Of a stretch of DNA of 5,362 nucleotides, positions 5,156-5,362 are shown in pieces; the first letter of the stretch is position 1, and each line of letters opens with the position of its first letter. The position numbers and the translations under genes are program-made. This DNA is from an uncultured Bacteroidota bacterium (lineage in GTDB: Bacteria; Bacteroidota; Bacteroidia; Chitinophagales; Chitinophagaceae), in NCBI GenBank assembly GCA_903851455.1, contig CAINOM010000109.1:1-5362 (forward strand), written 5' to 3'. The notes under the pieces were generated by a model that ran no database searches, was not told where the DNA came from, and was given only the letters and a program-made list of their open reading frames with translations.

Positions 5156-5362
5156 ATGGAAAGTACAGTCAGTAAGTTTGCTTTTAAAAAAGTAGTATCG
5201 ATAGAAGACACAAAGATCGATCAGTTCATTATCGAGAACACGATGAAGCGGTGCAATTTCAGCGAAGAAGTCGTAATGTTTAGCTCCGCCGGCGCTGCGT
5301 TGTCCCATTTTCAGCAGGTCGAAGAAAAAATGGCAGAACTACCCGACCTTATTTTTTTAGAC
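5156..5362 (+). CDS. Single-domain response regulator, second tandem copy (partial, 3' end outside window)
   Basis: From ATG 5156 exactly 69 codons are visible, ending on the predicted phosphoacceptor Asp69. It aligns without gaps to the first 69 residues of the preceding receiver protein, with 47 identities by my count, including the N-terminal Ser-Lys-Phe, the acidic pair Glu17-Asp18 followed by Thr-Lys-Ile-Asp-Gln, Cys-Asn-Phe-Ser-Glu at 33-37, Ser-His-Phe at 50-52 and Leu-Pro-Asp-Leu-Ile-Phe-Leu-Asp at 62-69. Many third codon positions differ between the copies, so the duplication is not recent. Whether an output domain follows cannot be seen, but the close match to the 143-residue neighbour makes a receiver-only protein likely. 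It is probably another phosphate acceptor of the upstream PAS kinase, with somewhat different surface residues. Confidence 0.9.
   Translation, partial: MESTVSKFAFKKVVSIEDTKIDQFIIENTMKRCNFSEEVVMFSSAGAALSHFQQVEEKMAELPDLIFLD

Overview
The window looks like a chromosomal stretch from a member of the Bacteroidota, perhaps near Chitinophagaceae or Sphingobacteria. The reasons are a moderate base composition, start codons with little or no Shine-Dalgarno sequence, possible TTG / TAnnTTTG promoter elements, a lipoprotein whose mature end starts Cys-Ser-Lys-Lys-Asp, and a soluble multi-PAS histidine kinase next to receiver-only response regulators. This assignment is by pattern; no database search was possible.

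Left part (1-2145). The last codons of a + strand gene with a Lys/Ala-rich tail end at 44. A strong hairpin follows, with U-tracts usable on both strands, and separates it from a convergent minus-strand block. Read in its own direction, that block contains: a 47-residue single-span membrane microprotein (2145 to 2002), a small lipoprotein (1953 to 1585), and a 427-residue M16 (pitrilysin/insulinase-like) protein (1466 to 183). The M16 protein has lost the zinc-binding HxxEH motif but keeps the Arg/Tyr pair, as expected of the non-catalytic partner of a two-subunit M16 peptidase. No catalytic partner gene is beside it in this window.

Middle (2146-2553). About 400 bases of AT-rich divergent intergenic DNA separate the minus-strand block from the signalling genes. 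It holds a perfect TAnnTTTG box, an 8-bp inverted repeat, and a cluster of GTTAA-type dyads and short direct repeats that could be operator sites. I found no convincing gene in it.

Right part (2554-5362). A cytosolic sensor histidine kinase of 695 residues carries three PAS domains followed by HisKA and HATPase_c. Five bases after its stop begins a 143-residue single-domain receiver protein. After a 77-base gap comes a second receiver gene of the same family, cut by the window edge exactly at its phosphoacceptor Asp69. The two receivers align without gaps over 69 residues (47 identical by my count), so they are a tandem duplication. The likely arrangement is one soluble PAS kinase passing phosphate to at least two receiver proteins that have no output domain and would act through protein partners.
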